Source: Artemisia argyi
Lineage: Eukaryota > Streptophyta > Magnoliopsida > Asterales > Asteraceae
Length of the DNA: 64,000 nt
NCBI GenBank assembly: GCA_030686995.1
Contig: CM060686.1
Coordinates: 73,235,757-73,299,756, forward strand
Direction of reading: 5' to 3'
The notes beneath the pieces were generated by a model that had not been told where the DNA came from, ran no database searches, and worked only from the letters and a program-made list of their open reading frames with translations. A program made the position numbers and the translations under genes. Shown here piece after piece: positions 43,211-54,866 of the stretch. The first letter of the stretch is position 1; every line of letters starts with the position of its first letter.

Positions 43211-45115
43211 TGTGGAAAACTAGAAGGGGGGGGGGTTGAATAGTTTTACGTCTTTTTCGTTTTGCTTATTTTATAAAAGATAGTTTCTAAGATGAAACCT
43301 TCAAATCACTTTAATACATAAATATATATACTAGTTAATTTATGATTTTGTATAAATATTACTTATGTATAATGTACAATTTCAAAACACTTAACTACAA
43401 AAGTACAAATACAAGATTTATTAAAGGTTTTATATATACAATGCTTATGTATAATGTTAGGAAAGAATATACAATTTCGTATATTTTATGTAAGCATATA
43501 TATGTGTAGTAGTAGTGTATAGATATAATTTTATGTACTAGGTTGTTTTTTGTAAGATTAGTTTTATGAATGGATTTTAGTTTGATCTTTATGTGAAATC
43601 AACATATGCACAATACTATCAATTATGACTATGTATGAAATGCAAGTAAGTAATAAATCAAAGAGTGAGGGATGGAAAGATCAAACCGAGACACAAAGGA
43701 TTTATAGTGGTTCGGCTACAAGGACACCTTCCTTGCCCTACTCCACTCCCCGAGTCACCTACTCGAGAGTTTTCTTCACTAGATCAAAGACCTCCTTTAT
43801 GGCGGAGAAAACCGTACACACCAATATACACACCAATTTACACACCAATCTTCACACCAATCTACACACCAATCTACACACCAAACTACACACCAATCTT
43901 CACACCAATCTACTATTTTCTTCACACCAATCTTCTACACACCAATCTTCTATACACCGATCTTCTATTCTCTTCACACCTTCAAAGTACTAATGTCTTG
44001 ACACCTTCAAGTCATTAATATCTTTGCAACTTCAATGCACTAGTGTTTTGACACCTTCAAGCCACTAATGTCTTCACACCTTCAATGCACTAATGTCTTG
44101 ACACCTTCAAGCCACTAATGTCTTCACACCTTCAATGCACTAATGTCTTGACACCTTCAAGCCACTAATGTCTTCACAACTTCAATCTACAAATGTCTTC
44201 TAGTCTACTCCACTAGAGATCCTTAATTTCTTCACTACAAGCTCCTATTGCTACAATCTCCTATCACCACTACTATCTAACCCTTCTTCTTCACTTCAAG
44301 TCACACTTCACACTTACAACAATTCTAGATTCTTCAACTAAATCTAGTTAACTAATACATACACCTTATTCACCAAAGTATGAAAGATGTACAAGGAAAT
44401 GTAAACAAACAACTTAGATAGCAAGATGATACTAAGTTGTAATACTTCTAATAGAAGTATTCTTCTCTTTGCACTTGAAAGAATGAGGCTTTGGATCACT
44501 TGGAAACAAAGGCTTAAGAAATGAAATGATCAAAGGATTTTTTAGGATTGAAATAGAGATCTAGAACAGAAAGTTTCTGTGCAAAAAGGTGGGGAAAAAA
44601 TCCAGGTTTAAGGTGGTATTTATAGGCAACAAGTTCTGACAGAGGAGCGTGGCCGGCCCCCTTAAAGCATGGCCGGCCCCCTTAAAATTAAGGGGGCCTC
44701 CCCTTATAATTAAGGGGGCCGCCCAACTGTAACGGCCAGAAAACTTGTCTTTTAGTGGGGAAAGTTTATTTGGTGAAAAACTAACTGATTTTGGTTAAAT
44801 ATTTGAAATCATATATTTAGTATGATTAAAACATTTTTCCTTATTACCAAAAGTGTTTTTCAAAAATATATAATAAGATTATATAATTAAATAAACTTTG
44901 TATTAGTTAATTAAATACCCCTTTGATCATACATAGCACTAAACACTTTGTTTATTCATACCTTAAGTGATTTGTTGGTGAAAGTGATTATTTATTACTA
45001 AATACGTGTTTACGTCATGATCTTTGGATTTGATTAGTTTAAGTTTTGTGATTATCAAAACATAGAGATATCGGAAGATATGAATAATGTTTTTAGTCAA
45101 TTATTTATATCAACA
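43211..45115 (-). repeat. 5' LTR of copia B
   Basis: Near-identical to 36427-38329. It differs in the G run at 43227, TTTC versus TATC at 43381, GTTTTG versus GTCTTG at 44046, TTGCAC versus TTACAC at 44469 and CCTCCC versus CCGCCC at 44698. Confidence 0.96.
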
Positions 45116-45120
45116 TGGAT

Positions 45121-45546
45121 AATTTGGCACTGGGGAGGTGGGTCTTGAAACGAATAGTCGTAATTGTTACAAGGAAATGAATTCCCTGTTTGACAATCAG
45201 AGCTAAGGTGTGGACCTCCACAATACTCACAACAGTTGAACTGATGTGACTGTGAGTCGTATGTGTTTGAGTCATAATTGTTATCAGGAACCTGCTCATA
45301 GACAAGCGTGTTTCCCGATTGACAATCAGAACTGTAGTGTGAACCACCACAGTACTCACAACAGTAAAACTGTTGAGCCTCATGGTATGGAAGTTGATGG
45401 AATGAATCAGTCATGTCAGGGTAGGAATAGGGATTCTGGTTATAGACAGACTCATTTCCTGACTCTACCATGCCACAACTGGGGCAATTACCACCATTAT
45501 AAGAACTACCACACCATTGACAGACAATAGGGTGAGAATAAGACAT
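45121..45546 (-). pseudogene. gypsy gag-like protein, N-terminal part
   Basis: Starts at the ATG at 45546 (MSYSHPIVC), about 275 bases after the primer site. It encodes a Tyr/Asn/Gln-rich protein with a CQWC...CPSC pair and two knuckles of the form CX2CGGxHx4C (CEYCGGSHYSSDC and CEYCGGPHLSSDC). The reading frame runs into copia B at its target site. Skipping the insert and one TGGAT copy keeps the frame open into 36421-35713. Knuckles of this shape probably bind nucleic acid, as the CCHC of other gag proteins does, but the spacing (X3 before His) is unusual. Confidence 0.75.
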
Positions 45547-45820
45547 AGAAAGAATCAAAGGTTTTAGGGGGTGAGAAATAAAGAATCAAATAGGTAGGGA
45601 TGTAAAGGTGAATATTTTTGGTGTTTTTGAAAAATTTTGTAGTACTAATAAGAAGGAAAATATTTTTGTGTTTTTGTGTTCGTTGAAAACTGATTTTAAA
45701 AAATTTTCGGGAACAGTTTTGGTTTTATATGATAATAATATGAACAAGGATGGATAAATGTACAATGAGCGTGTATTCAGGTTCACTAATACGCAAAATC
45801 GTTTAGAATAAGCGCACAAC

Positions 45821-45841
45821 CTCCCCGGAAGCGGCGCCAAA
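45821..45841 (-). promoter_or_regulatory. primer binding site of the gypsy element
   Basis: The minus strand reads TTTGGCGCCGCTTCCGGGG next to the 5' LTR. It is close to the tRNA-Asp primer (TGGCGCCGTTGCCGGGGA) used by Athila-type elements. Confidence 0.85.
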
Positions 45842-48800
45842 TTTTGATTTGCATCAAACAGTCAACTAAGTTTACCAGGTGATGGTCAACCAAGTCAAAC
45901 GTCTAAGGCAAATGCTTCCGTGAAATACAGTGTTTTCCCGGGTCGTAATGTCCCAACGAGGTGTGCGATGGTTTATTAAAAACGAATCTGTGATCGAGTG
46001 AATGTGAACAGGAAAGGGTATAAAGTGTGTGTATGTGATTACACTAGGGTTTTATAACTTAAAATAACTTAGGTAAACTATTAGAACGATTATGTGAAAC
46101 CTAGATATCTAAAACGTTTAAACGTACACCAAATTAAAATCAGACGCGACTGCGTACTGAGAAAAAGGTGAGTTTTAAGAAAATTAAACTACAGGGGCTA
46201 AAAATGAAAATTATATAAACTTAAACTTAAAAGAAAATTAAATTAAAAAAGAAAATTATTTTTTAGATTATTTTATTATTTATTATTAATTATTTAATTA
46301 AAAACTATTTAACTAATTAATTAAAACTAATTTAAATAAAACTAAAAATGATAAACACTACAAATTAAACTAAAAACTTGTAAAAATAATTTCTAAAACT
46401 TGAAATGAACTTGAAGAAAGTATAAAAAATAAAAATAAATATTTTTGTCTTTTTATGGATTTTCTATTAATTAAAAACTAATTATCTTATTTAAACTATT
46501 TAAATTATTTTAAATTACAAATAATAATAAATCAATTTAGAAAATTATGAAAAAATTTATAAAACTATTTTATAACATTTATAAGCTAGGAAAATATAAA
46601 AACTAGGTGTTACCTTATAAAAATTAATTATGCTATTTATAACTTAATTATTAACTAATAATTAATAAAACTATTATTAATTCTAATAAATACTAAATTA
46701 TAATATAAAAATCTAATAAAATTATTAAAATTACTTTAATATAAGATGAAATTAATAAAAATATAAAAACACAACTTACTTAATAAAAATCTAAAAATTA
46801 AAATTAAAATTAAATTGTATTAAATAGAAACTATCACTTATTTTTATATTTATTTTTCTGGATTTTTCTTTTACAAAACTAAATTATACTTAAAAATAAC
46901 TAACTTTTGTAAAAACAATAATTTTATAAGCTATTAATAAGCTGTGTGTAAGCTTATTAGTGTGACAGTTGACCACAGTTGACCAAACAAGCAAATAAGC
47001 TCAACTGAGCTTATGTGGGACCCACTATGGATGAAACTATTTCCAATAAGTTGTGTGAACTAGTGTAAGCAAGATTCAACTGAATAAGCTCACAAAATAA
47101 GCAGTAAAGCTCAAATAAGCACTTCCAAATTCCAAATGTCACTCAGAATTGGGACAGACTTTGAGGCTTATTCCAGGTGGGGTCCAGTGGTCTAATGGTC
47201 AAACACTTGGTCAATTATCACTCCCTGGTAGGAGGGGGTTGTAAGAACCTAAGTATGATAAGTGGGGCCCACTGAGGTGATCACAAATCACCACCAAAGT
47301 GGTGGTGTGGAACTGTGGTGACTGCAGCAGGGCAATACCTTGCCCTGCAGGTATATTTGGAGATCTGTGGGGCCCACCCTAAAAATCACAAAAATATAAC
47401 AAGGTGGGGAATCAAAAGTTGAGCTGTTAGACTATGATTACAACAAGTTTCAGATTCTAAAACCAAATCTAAAATTCTACAAAATTATTGCAAGTTTTGA
47501 GATTTTCTGGAATGGTGACTTTTGACTTTTTAGTGAAAACTACTCAGTTGACTTTGGTGAATTTTAACTTGATCCTACTGACTGAATGTGATATCATAAG
47601 CTACAATATTACTTAATTAAGCTAGAATACCTACTTGTGATGTGAAATGAAGATTTGTGGATCCAAAATCTTTGACAGTTAACTGTCAAGGGAATTGGAA
47701 TTGGATTTTGACTTTTTTGTGTATGGTGGTTAATTTTTATGGTTTAACTGAGCTATTGTATGCCTAAGTAAACTATGTAAACACACAAAACCCTTAGAAA
47801 CAGCCCTGAGCACAGTGAATAGGCCTGAGCCAAACACCCCTCAATAAGGCAGTTTTCAAAGGAAATCAAGACTTAAGCTTATATAGACTAAAACTGAGAC
47901 TCAAATTAATTTTAATAAGCTAAAACAAGCATGAATAAAGAACACTTAAGCTATAATAAGCATATCTATAGTAATATAGTAAAAATCATAAGAGTAACTT
48001 ACAAATGATTCAACTGTGAGTTAAGAAACCAAGAACCAGTTAATCAAATCATAACCTAGTGTCCCCCATAGGACTCTAAACCATGAACAATCCAAATTGT
48101 GTCCTGCTCCTTGCTCCAAGTATTCTAACCACTGATTTTTTATTTATTTTTATTTTCTTGAATTTTTGATAATTATTGTAAGTATGACCTAAACTGATTA
48201 ACACAACTCAGAAACTTAATAAAACTTATAGTTGGACTTAATTAAACTGAATAGATCAAGTTTTAACAATGTTCAACAAACTTTGAGCAAATTTGTCAAA
48301 TTTGCTCAAAAATGCCAAAACTGAATTTAACTAACAAGATTTTAATTAAGGATCAAATAAAGTTTACAATACATAAAATAAGCTGAGTTTCACTGATTGA
48401 AATGAAAATTACAATGGAAAATGAAAGTTACACTACCTACGACTAAATTACACTAAGGCTAAACTAATACTCTCTCCACTGTGCTTCTTTCTTCTTTATA
48501 AATGATCTTATGAGGTCCTAGCAGTCTTTGGAGACTTTCCCATCAATTCCCATCCATTGATTTGCTCAAAATGATCATGGCCTTTTAAATTTTGTTTTGG
48601 CGCCAAAGTCATGGGGGTAGCGTGTGAGGTTTTCAGGAGCATTTAATGGTGCTTGTTTGATTGTGGTGAGCTGGGGAGACAAGGTGGGAAAGGTGGAGAT
48701 AGTGGGTGGCCAGCTGGTGAAGAAACCAGATGAGGTGGTCAGGTGGTTTTGGTGTTCTGTGTGTGAGGGTGGTTTTGGGGGGAAGAAAAGGTAAAAAAGG

Positions 48801-49591
48801 TGGGTTTGACCGGGTTAGTTGACCCCGGTTTTATTATAAGGTTTGGGCTTTTGTTGGGCTAGGGGTGTAAAAGGGTAATGGGTGGGCTTGGTAGTAGTGT
48901 GGTATGGATTAGTTTTGGCTTATGGGTTTATAATAAAAAATATAGGATCCGTTTGGTTTATATCACACAAGGACCAATTTTGTAATTTATTGAAAGTTAA
49001 GGGGCTGTTGTGGCATTTTTCCAAATTAATTTATAAGGACCTAATTTGCCATAAATGAATAGTACAAGGGTATGTTTGATAATTTTCACTTTTAAAATAC
49101 CCGGGGACTATTTTTGCCAATTCACCAAACTTCAGGGACTGATTATGTAATTTCACCAAACTTATTACCCAAGGACCATACCTGCAAAAGATTATTAGTA
49201 CAAGGACCAATATTGATTTTTCTCAAAGTTTTTACATCCCAGGGACCATTTATGTCAATTTCCAAAGTACAGGGACTAAACTTGTAATTTTGTGAAACTT
49301 TGCACCAAAGGACTAAATATGTAACTTTATGATTAAAAAGGACCTTTGGTGACATTTTCATGTTTATAGAATAACCAGGGACTAGTTTTGCCAATTTATG
49401 AAACTTGAGGGACTGAAACTGCTAATTATGCAAACTTTGTACATTTTTCATCTGTTTTTGCATATTTTGCATTTGAAACATATAAAACACACCTCTAAGA
49501 TATTTTAAGTATTTTGATACATATTTGAGTGTTTTTGTATGTTTTGGCAGTTCAGATTAGTATAAAATGATGAGTATTTAGACACTCATCA
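45842..49591 (-). repeat. 5' LTR of the gypsy element (full length)
   Basis: A 3.75-kb LTR. It matches 32036-33941 outside a segment of about 1.84 kb (47411-49245) that the other LTR lacks. It includes repeated phrases such as 'GGACCAATTTTGTAATTTA'-like lines at 48960-49420. No ORF is credible. Confidence 0.85.
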
Positions 49592-50152
49592 ACATTTTGA
49601 AGGCACTGATATCATTACGTAACTATGCAACATTTTTTTTTTAACAAAAACATTTAAACATAAATTGTATAGCAAAAACACTCCAATCAATACACCTTAT
49701 TTTATTAAATATAATTAACTTTTATAAAGTTAATTAAAGAACAAAACAAGACAAAAACATTTAAATACCTCACTAGTCATAGTGAAACATAATACTATGT
49801 ATAATATAGCAAATGATCAAACAAGTTGTAAGAAACATGCACGTAGCCATCTCCTACCCACACAAAAAATGCTTATCTTTCCCACCCTTTTGAAAAGTCA
49901 AAAACAACTTCATCTTCTTTAACTATTATCAGTCTCTCGCAACGATAGAACTTCCAACCATAGAGCTCCTTTGTTCAACTTTACTCACTTTATTCTGTTT
50001 ATTTGGTTTTAAGGAGGTGGAGGTGGAGGTGGAGGGGGGGGGGCAAAATGACAATAAACATGAGACTTTTTGAAAAATTTACATTATGCCGAAAAGTTGA
50101 GAGGGGGCACGTGCCCACCGTGCCCCCTCCATAGATTTGCCCCTATAGATTA

Positions 50153-50574
50153 GTAACTTTGTCTTAATTTTTATTCCATTTAATGATATACTGAATGAAT
50201 GAAACAGGATCAAAAAAAACTTAATTATTGGCTTCACAAATTATGAATGGATAAATTTAAGATCACTACAAACTTCCAAAATATTCAATTACAAAATAAG
50301 GTGTGCCGTATCAATTCCATAATTATGTTTAAAAGATATATGTGATCTATATCTATATTCAAAATTTAATATGCAACATATCAGATCCTAAAATATATTC
50401 GCATGTATGCTCTATAAATAAAGACATTCAATATAACCTACACAACCATACCTGCGATAATTGTTATCAAAAAAACACCAACAATGGTGAAAGCAAAGGC
50501 ATCCAAGGTATTCATGTTTTAATCAAAATTACTCCATTAATTTTGGTAGAATTATCAATATGTGTTAAATTAAA
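50153..50574. other. intergenic AT-rich stretch
   Basis: Between the hAT end and the Mutator-like element. I see no gene, repeat or regulatory signal that I can support. Confidence 0.5.
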
Positions 50575-51013
50575 GGGAAAATTCCCTAAATACCCCAGTT
50601 GCCTTTGTGCTATTTACATCCGAGACCTAAACTTTTATCATTCCGAAATTAGACCGGTTGCCTTGGCAACTTGAACTAGCCAACCATGTGCCGCCATGTG
50701 TCCGATCAAAGTACACATGTTGAAAGTATACCCAGTGTACATGTAAGGTATTGTTTTTGAGCAACTTGTACTTTTTTGGCAACTTATACTTGGGCAACCG
50801 AATATTTGGTCATTTGACATTCATTTAATTAAGCAACTTTTAATCATTTTAGGGTCACTCGTCCTATCGATAAAAACATACACATTCGAGACAACTCACT
50901 CTAAAAAACAAAGTAACACACACCTCTTCTTCTCCCTTTGTAAATCAACACACACTAAATCATAATTCCTTGACACCCTCTAACCACAATTTTATGTTAT
51001 TGTCTAATTCAAT

Positions 51014-52715
51014 ATGCCGATTCAGTTGTACGATTGTCAAATCGCTGTTCGTTCTACAATGAAGTTGCTTCCAGAAATTAAACGCATTTTGTCGAAGAAT
51101 GAAAAGCGCGAAAGGTTGTTTAGAAATATAGTTTTTGGTTCGTGGTTGGATATTCAGTTTTGTGATAATGACAGCCATATGATGCTTTACGTTTTACAAC
51201 ATCAGGTAAAAGTTTCTAACATATCGTCTAATTCCCCACCATTTACATTCAATATGGGGGATGATTGGTTACAGTTTGGGCGGAAAGAATTTTGTTTAAT
51301 AACAAGGTTTCAATTTGGGAAAGTTTTTAAAAGTCAAAACTAAACTAGTGCATTTTGTGACCGTGTATTTCTTAAAAAAAAGACTGACACTATAAAGAAT
51401 GTATATGGCATTTATTGTTTGGGACTTGTTAGAGATGAAAATAGGTGGTTAGCTATTTTTGACGAGGATGGTGTTAGGTTGTGTCTCCTGATAGTTGGTA
51501 TGTTGGTGTTTATGGGTATTGAAGAAAGGAATTGTATCCCTAAGTATATACTGTCTTTAGTGGAGGATATTGATGCTTGGAATGTTTTTTCTTGAGGTGA
51601 ATACATGTGGAATAAATTTTATCAAAGGACTGTCAATGTTGTTGCTAGACACAAAAAACAACATTTGAGCAAATTGAGAAAAAAAATTAAAAAAAAAATG
51701 CGACATACAATCTATACGGTTTTTCTTGGGCTTTCAAGGTATGCCATACTTACTAGTCTCTACTAAATTTCACCACTATGCACTAAACTGTTTCTCTGCT
51801 TTGTGTTACAATATTTGTAATAGTAAATGTATTCATTAAACTGTTGAGTATGCTATTTAATATGAATACCGAGTAATTGCAAATGTATTTATTAATGTTT
51901 TTGCTATATCTATTTCTAGTGCATCAAATGTTTGTTTTTTTCTTTTCTTTTCTTTTTTCACATTACTTTATTATCTACTAATATATAGTTTAGCCGTAGT
52001 TTTGAACAAGGTTAGAACAATTGTTAGTTTGTATTTCTTTTGTAAATGTATTAATTAAGGTATTTACTACTAATATATAGTTTGGCCATAGTTTTGAACA
52101 AGGTTAGAACCCGTACTTTGAGAATTTTTCCCAAATTTCAAAAGCTTAAAAGGTTTATACAATATGCAATCTTTTGATATATTCAAAACAAACATCATAT
52201 GTTTTTCAATTTATCCATACCTACACATCAAATATGACACTACCAGATATTACAGATTTGGATTTTGGAGAGTTATCCTAAAAGCATAAATTGGTGGGAG
52301 AAAGACATGAAGGTTATTCCACGAGGTCTTGCTTGGTCTAAATGTAAAGAGTTTCAAAAAACAAACTATGTTACTCATTTTGTTTTTTTTTTTTTTTTTT
52401 TTTTTTGGTTGTTAGGAGTCAACTCCCATTCTTTGACTTTTTGCAACAAAAGCATAAATGAGGCAACCATGGTGTATTGCTAGCGTCCATTTTATCAATG
52501 GTTTGGTTGATCGAGACCTTAACGATGGCGAAAAGGATGATGGACAACAATCTGATTTGGCAGATGATTATGAAGAAGAAAGGGTTATGGAAAAGGGACA
52601 CCAAGGGGAATTCCATAATGGACATGGTTTCAACATGCAAGAAGGACCACGTGTACAAATTGTAGATGAAAACGTTGTCGAAAATGTAAATCGTGTCCAA
52701 TCAGATGAAGCCTAA
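51014..52715 (+). pseudogene. DUF1985-type gene of a Mutator-like element
   Basis: From the ATG at 51014 the frame reads a DUF1985-like region (IVFGSWLDIQF, then a FGRKEFCLITRFQFGKV stretch). It meets TAA at 51341 and continues SAFCDRVF..., EDIDAWNVFS, TGA at 51593 where Trp is expected, then GEYMWNKFYQRTVNVV. A frame change in an A run (51678-51699) leads to TYNLYGFSWAFK and a donor (AAG|GTATGCC, 51738/51739). After an intron, exon 2 starts at 52256 with IWILESYP, a NWWEKDMKVIPRGLAWS segment, a T run of about 25 and a further frame change to MRQPWCIASVHFINGL. An acidic stretch ends at 52715. Two stops and two frameshifts make it non-functional. The family often sits next to Ulp1 proteases; none is visible here. 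Confidence 0.8.
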
Positions 52716-52847
52716 AAGGAAAGCAATGTTTCAACAACTGGTCTTTTCGGCAAGTTATTTGATTTGAAAAATAATCTTGAGTTGATAGCGAAGCACATTG
52801 TGTTTGTCCCAACACCAGACATTGTGTGTTAGTACCTGCTTTAGGAG

Positions 52848-52968
52848 TACCTGCTTTGGACAATAGTTGGATCTGTTTCAACAACTGGTCTTTTCCATAC
52901 CATATAATCTATGATGTGTGTTTCATGTTCAAAAGCCAACAGATCCAACTATTGTCCAAAGCAGGTAC
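52848..52968. repeat. local inverted duplication inside the Mutator-like element
   Basis: AGTACCTGCTTTGGACAATA and following bases (52848-52878) reappear as the reverse complement at about 52940-52972. GTACCTGCTTT is also tandemly doubled at 52832 and 52849. Confidence 0.75.
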
Positions 52969-52972
52969 TCCT

Positions 52973-53320
52973 AACACAAGTTCTGGCGTTTTGCATCTAA
53001 TTTTTGATTTAGTAATCAAAAGTAGTTCAGTTTACTCGTAATGATTACTTTTGCCTCATAGTCCTAAAAAGGAAAAAATAACTTTACTCAAAACATACAA
53101 TGCATAACAAATTAAGTTTGAAGACATGTATACAGACGTCGTAAACACTAGCAAAAACATTTCTGGTGATACATAGAAAGGCAGAGTTAGTACTCATTTT
53201 TCACATATAAACCATGTACGACAATCTAACTGATTTAATGCCTGAACCTTGTCCCCTTTCAATGACTTCTAGTTGGCTAGTAAATACAACTAAGTAGAAC
53301 CAAATATTGGTCCATACTAA
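52973..53320. other. non-coding interior of the Mutator-like element
   Basis: No ORF or repeat can be supported in 52973-53320. Likewise 53573-54340 is AT-rich spacer leading into the right terminal repeat. Confidence 0.4.
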
Positions 53321-53572
53321 GGGGGTGTTTGTTTACAGTTATATGTGGGGGCTTATGAGCTTATTTGATTTAGGCATACATTTCATAAGCCCCAATTTTC
53401 TGGTTAATTTTGAGACTCATGGGCTTATATAAATTTATCATATCATAATAAACTTATATGAACCAACAAGTCTCAAGAAAAGGTGAAAAATCGGGGCTTA
53501 TGAAATATAGCCCGAAACATAAATAACCTCATAAGTCATAATCCACATACAAGCTTAAACAAACACCCACCA
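53321..53572. mobile_element. MITE nested in the Mutator-like element
   Basis: GGGTGTTTGTTTA at 53323 and its complement TAAACAAACACCC at 53558 bound a 250-bp AT-rich hairpin. Inside are paired GGGGCTTATGA / TCATAAGCCCC arms. TAA sits at the left and, two to three bases further out, at the right; superfamily unresolved. Confidence 0.6.
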
Positions 53573-54866
53573 GTAAAAACATCTCAAATACCATAAATGC
53601 TTAAACAACAATGGATAATAAAATGTGATCCAATATGATCATAGGACACAATGGATAATAAAGTGTCATCCAACATTATCATAAGACACATAGATGCTTA
53701 AACAAGCACACCCAAGCTATAAATCAACCAATCATTATAACCTAAAAGAACAATGGATTATAAAATGCAATTAACACATATCTAAGATAAATATTAATAC
53801 AATGACAACCTTTGAAAAACAAGAACGATTAATCATAACATTGCAATAATATGAGTGTAGTTCAATAACATGGCATAAAATACTTTGGGTCTAACTCAAG
53901 TCAATATAAAAACCAAATAAACATAAAATCAAAAAATGATAAAAATCATATGTAATAAACATGCATAATACGATTTACATACCATATTATACCACATTTT
54001 TGGTATTAAAATCAAAAATTGAATGTATTCTTGATTTTATTGGATATATGTGTGATGAACAGTAAACCATTTTTGCACTGACAGATTTGTTGTAGATACT
54101 TGATATATGTGTGTGTAACGAGATACAGAAATGGAGGGAAAATAAATAGAGTATGTTTTGGTGTGTGTGTGTGTGAGAAGTGAAAAGAATGCATTGAGGA
54201 AGAAAGATGAAGATGACGGAGTTCGCTATAATATCTGCATTTTTTTTTTCTAGTAAGAACAGAGCACAAATGTCGTGTGTAAAGTGGGAATATAGTGAGG
54301 AAAATGTTTGCATTCCATTTAGTTGATTTTGGGTATTGTCAAATGAATTACACGTGTATACTATGTAAAATGACCAAAAAACCAGTTGCCCAACATACGG
54401 TTGCCCATCAACTATTAGTTGCCCGATAAATAATACCTTACACATACGGGACACTTATCACTTACTCGTTGAGTTGTCCAATTGTACAGGACAACCCGGT
54501 CTAGTTTCGGAACGACAAAAGTTTAGATCTCGGATGTAAATAGCACAAAGGCAACTAGGGTATTTAGGGAATTATCCATAACATATTTGACAGAACGAAA
54601 AACTTTTCGTGTTTGTATTTGAAAGGTACATATTTATCAGCCTAATGTCACAAAATGTAGTATCTGAACGGGATATATGAAACAATAAACAACAAAAGCA
54701 ATAATGTCATAACTTCACTTAACCTCATACAGGTAATTAAGCACTCCTAGAAAATGATCAAACTTCACTTTCTTTCGGAACTAAGAAAATATAGAAAGCT
54801 CTTCTCTCATATGATATTTGAACGATTAGATATTGGTCACTTAAAATGGAGAGTTGCAATAGTTTC

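Larger units (their letters stand above)
36427..45115 (-). mobile_element. copia element B, non-autonomous, Sirevirus-like
   Basis: An 8.7-kb minus-strand element nested in the gypsy gag. Target duplication TGGAT (36422-36426 and 45116-45120). LTRs of 1903 and 1905 bp differ by eye at about four sites plus a G-run length. The primer site fits initiator tRNA-Met. It encodes gag and a proline-rich accessory protein but no protease, integrase, reverse transcriptase or RNase H, so it was mobilised in trans. The gag ends in the KTGLGY segment that precedes the protease region in Sirevirus-type polyproteins, which marks where pol has been lost. Confidence 0.93.
32036..49591 (-). mobile_element. non-autonomous gypsy element (Athila-like)
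   Basis: A minus-strand LTR element with target duplication ACATT (32031-32035 and 49592-49596). The primer site matches tRNA-Asp, and the LTR starts TGATGAGTG on its own strand. The internal region without the nested copia is only about 3.2 kb. It encodes a Cys-rich, acidic gag-like protein, with no protease, reverse transcriptase or integrase. It must rely on another element. The LTRs show many small differences, so it is older than the copia nested in it. Confidence 0.85.
31756..50144. mobile_element. hAT-type element split by a nested gypsy insertion
   Basis: The left part 31756-32035 starts TGAGGGGCGGAGCCAGAAT. The right part 49597-50144 ends ATAGATTTGCCCCT. Both are flanked by the 8-bp duplication ATAGATTA (31748-31755 and 50145-50152). 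Without the insert the element is about 830 bp and has no transposase, so it is a non-autonomous hAT derivative. The right part contains a GGAGGTGGAGGT repeat and a G run (50014-50043). Confidence 0.8.
50575..54577. mobile_element. Mutator-like element with long inverted ends
   Basis: The left end (GGGAAAATTCCCTAAATACC from 50575) and the right end (complement ending at 54577) are inverted copies. They are strongly similar over about 85 bp and patchily similar over about 240 bp, including CTATTTACATCCGAGA and GGTTG-CC repeats. The interior holds a DUF1985 pseudogene and no transposase. Mutator-like elements that carry DUF1985/Ulp1-type genes are known in plants. A target duplication was not found, so the exact ends are approximate. 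Confidence 0.75.

Noticed and set aside
53987..54454. A 155-codon minus-strand frame at the right end of the Mutator-like element
   Set aside because: Runs into the terminal inverted repeat and is composed of low-complexity His/Thr/Ser/Phe codons.
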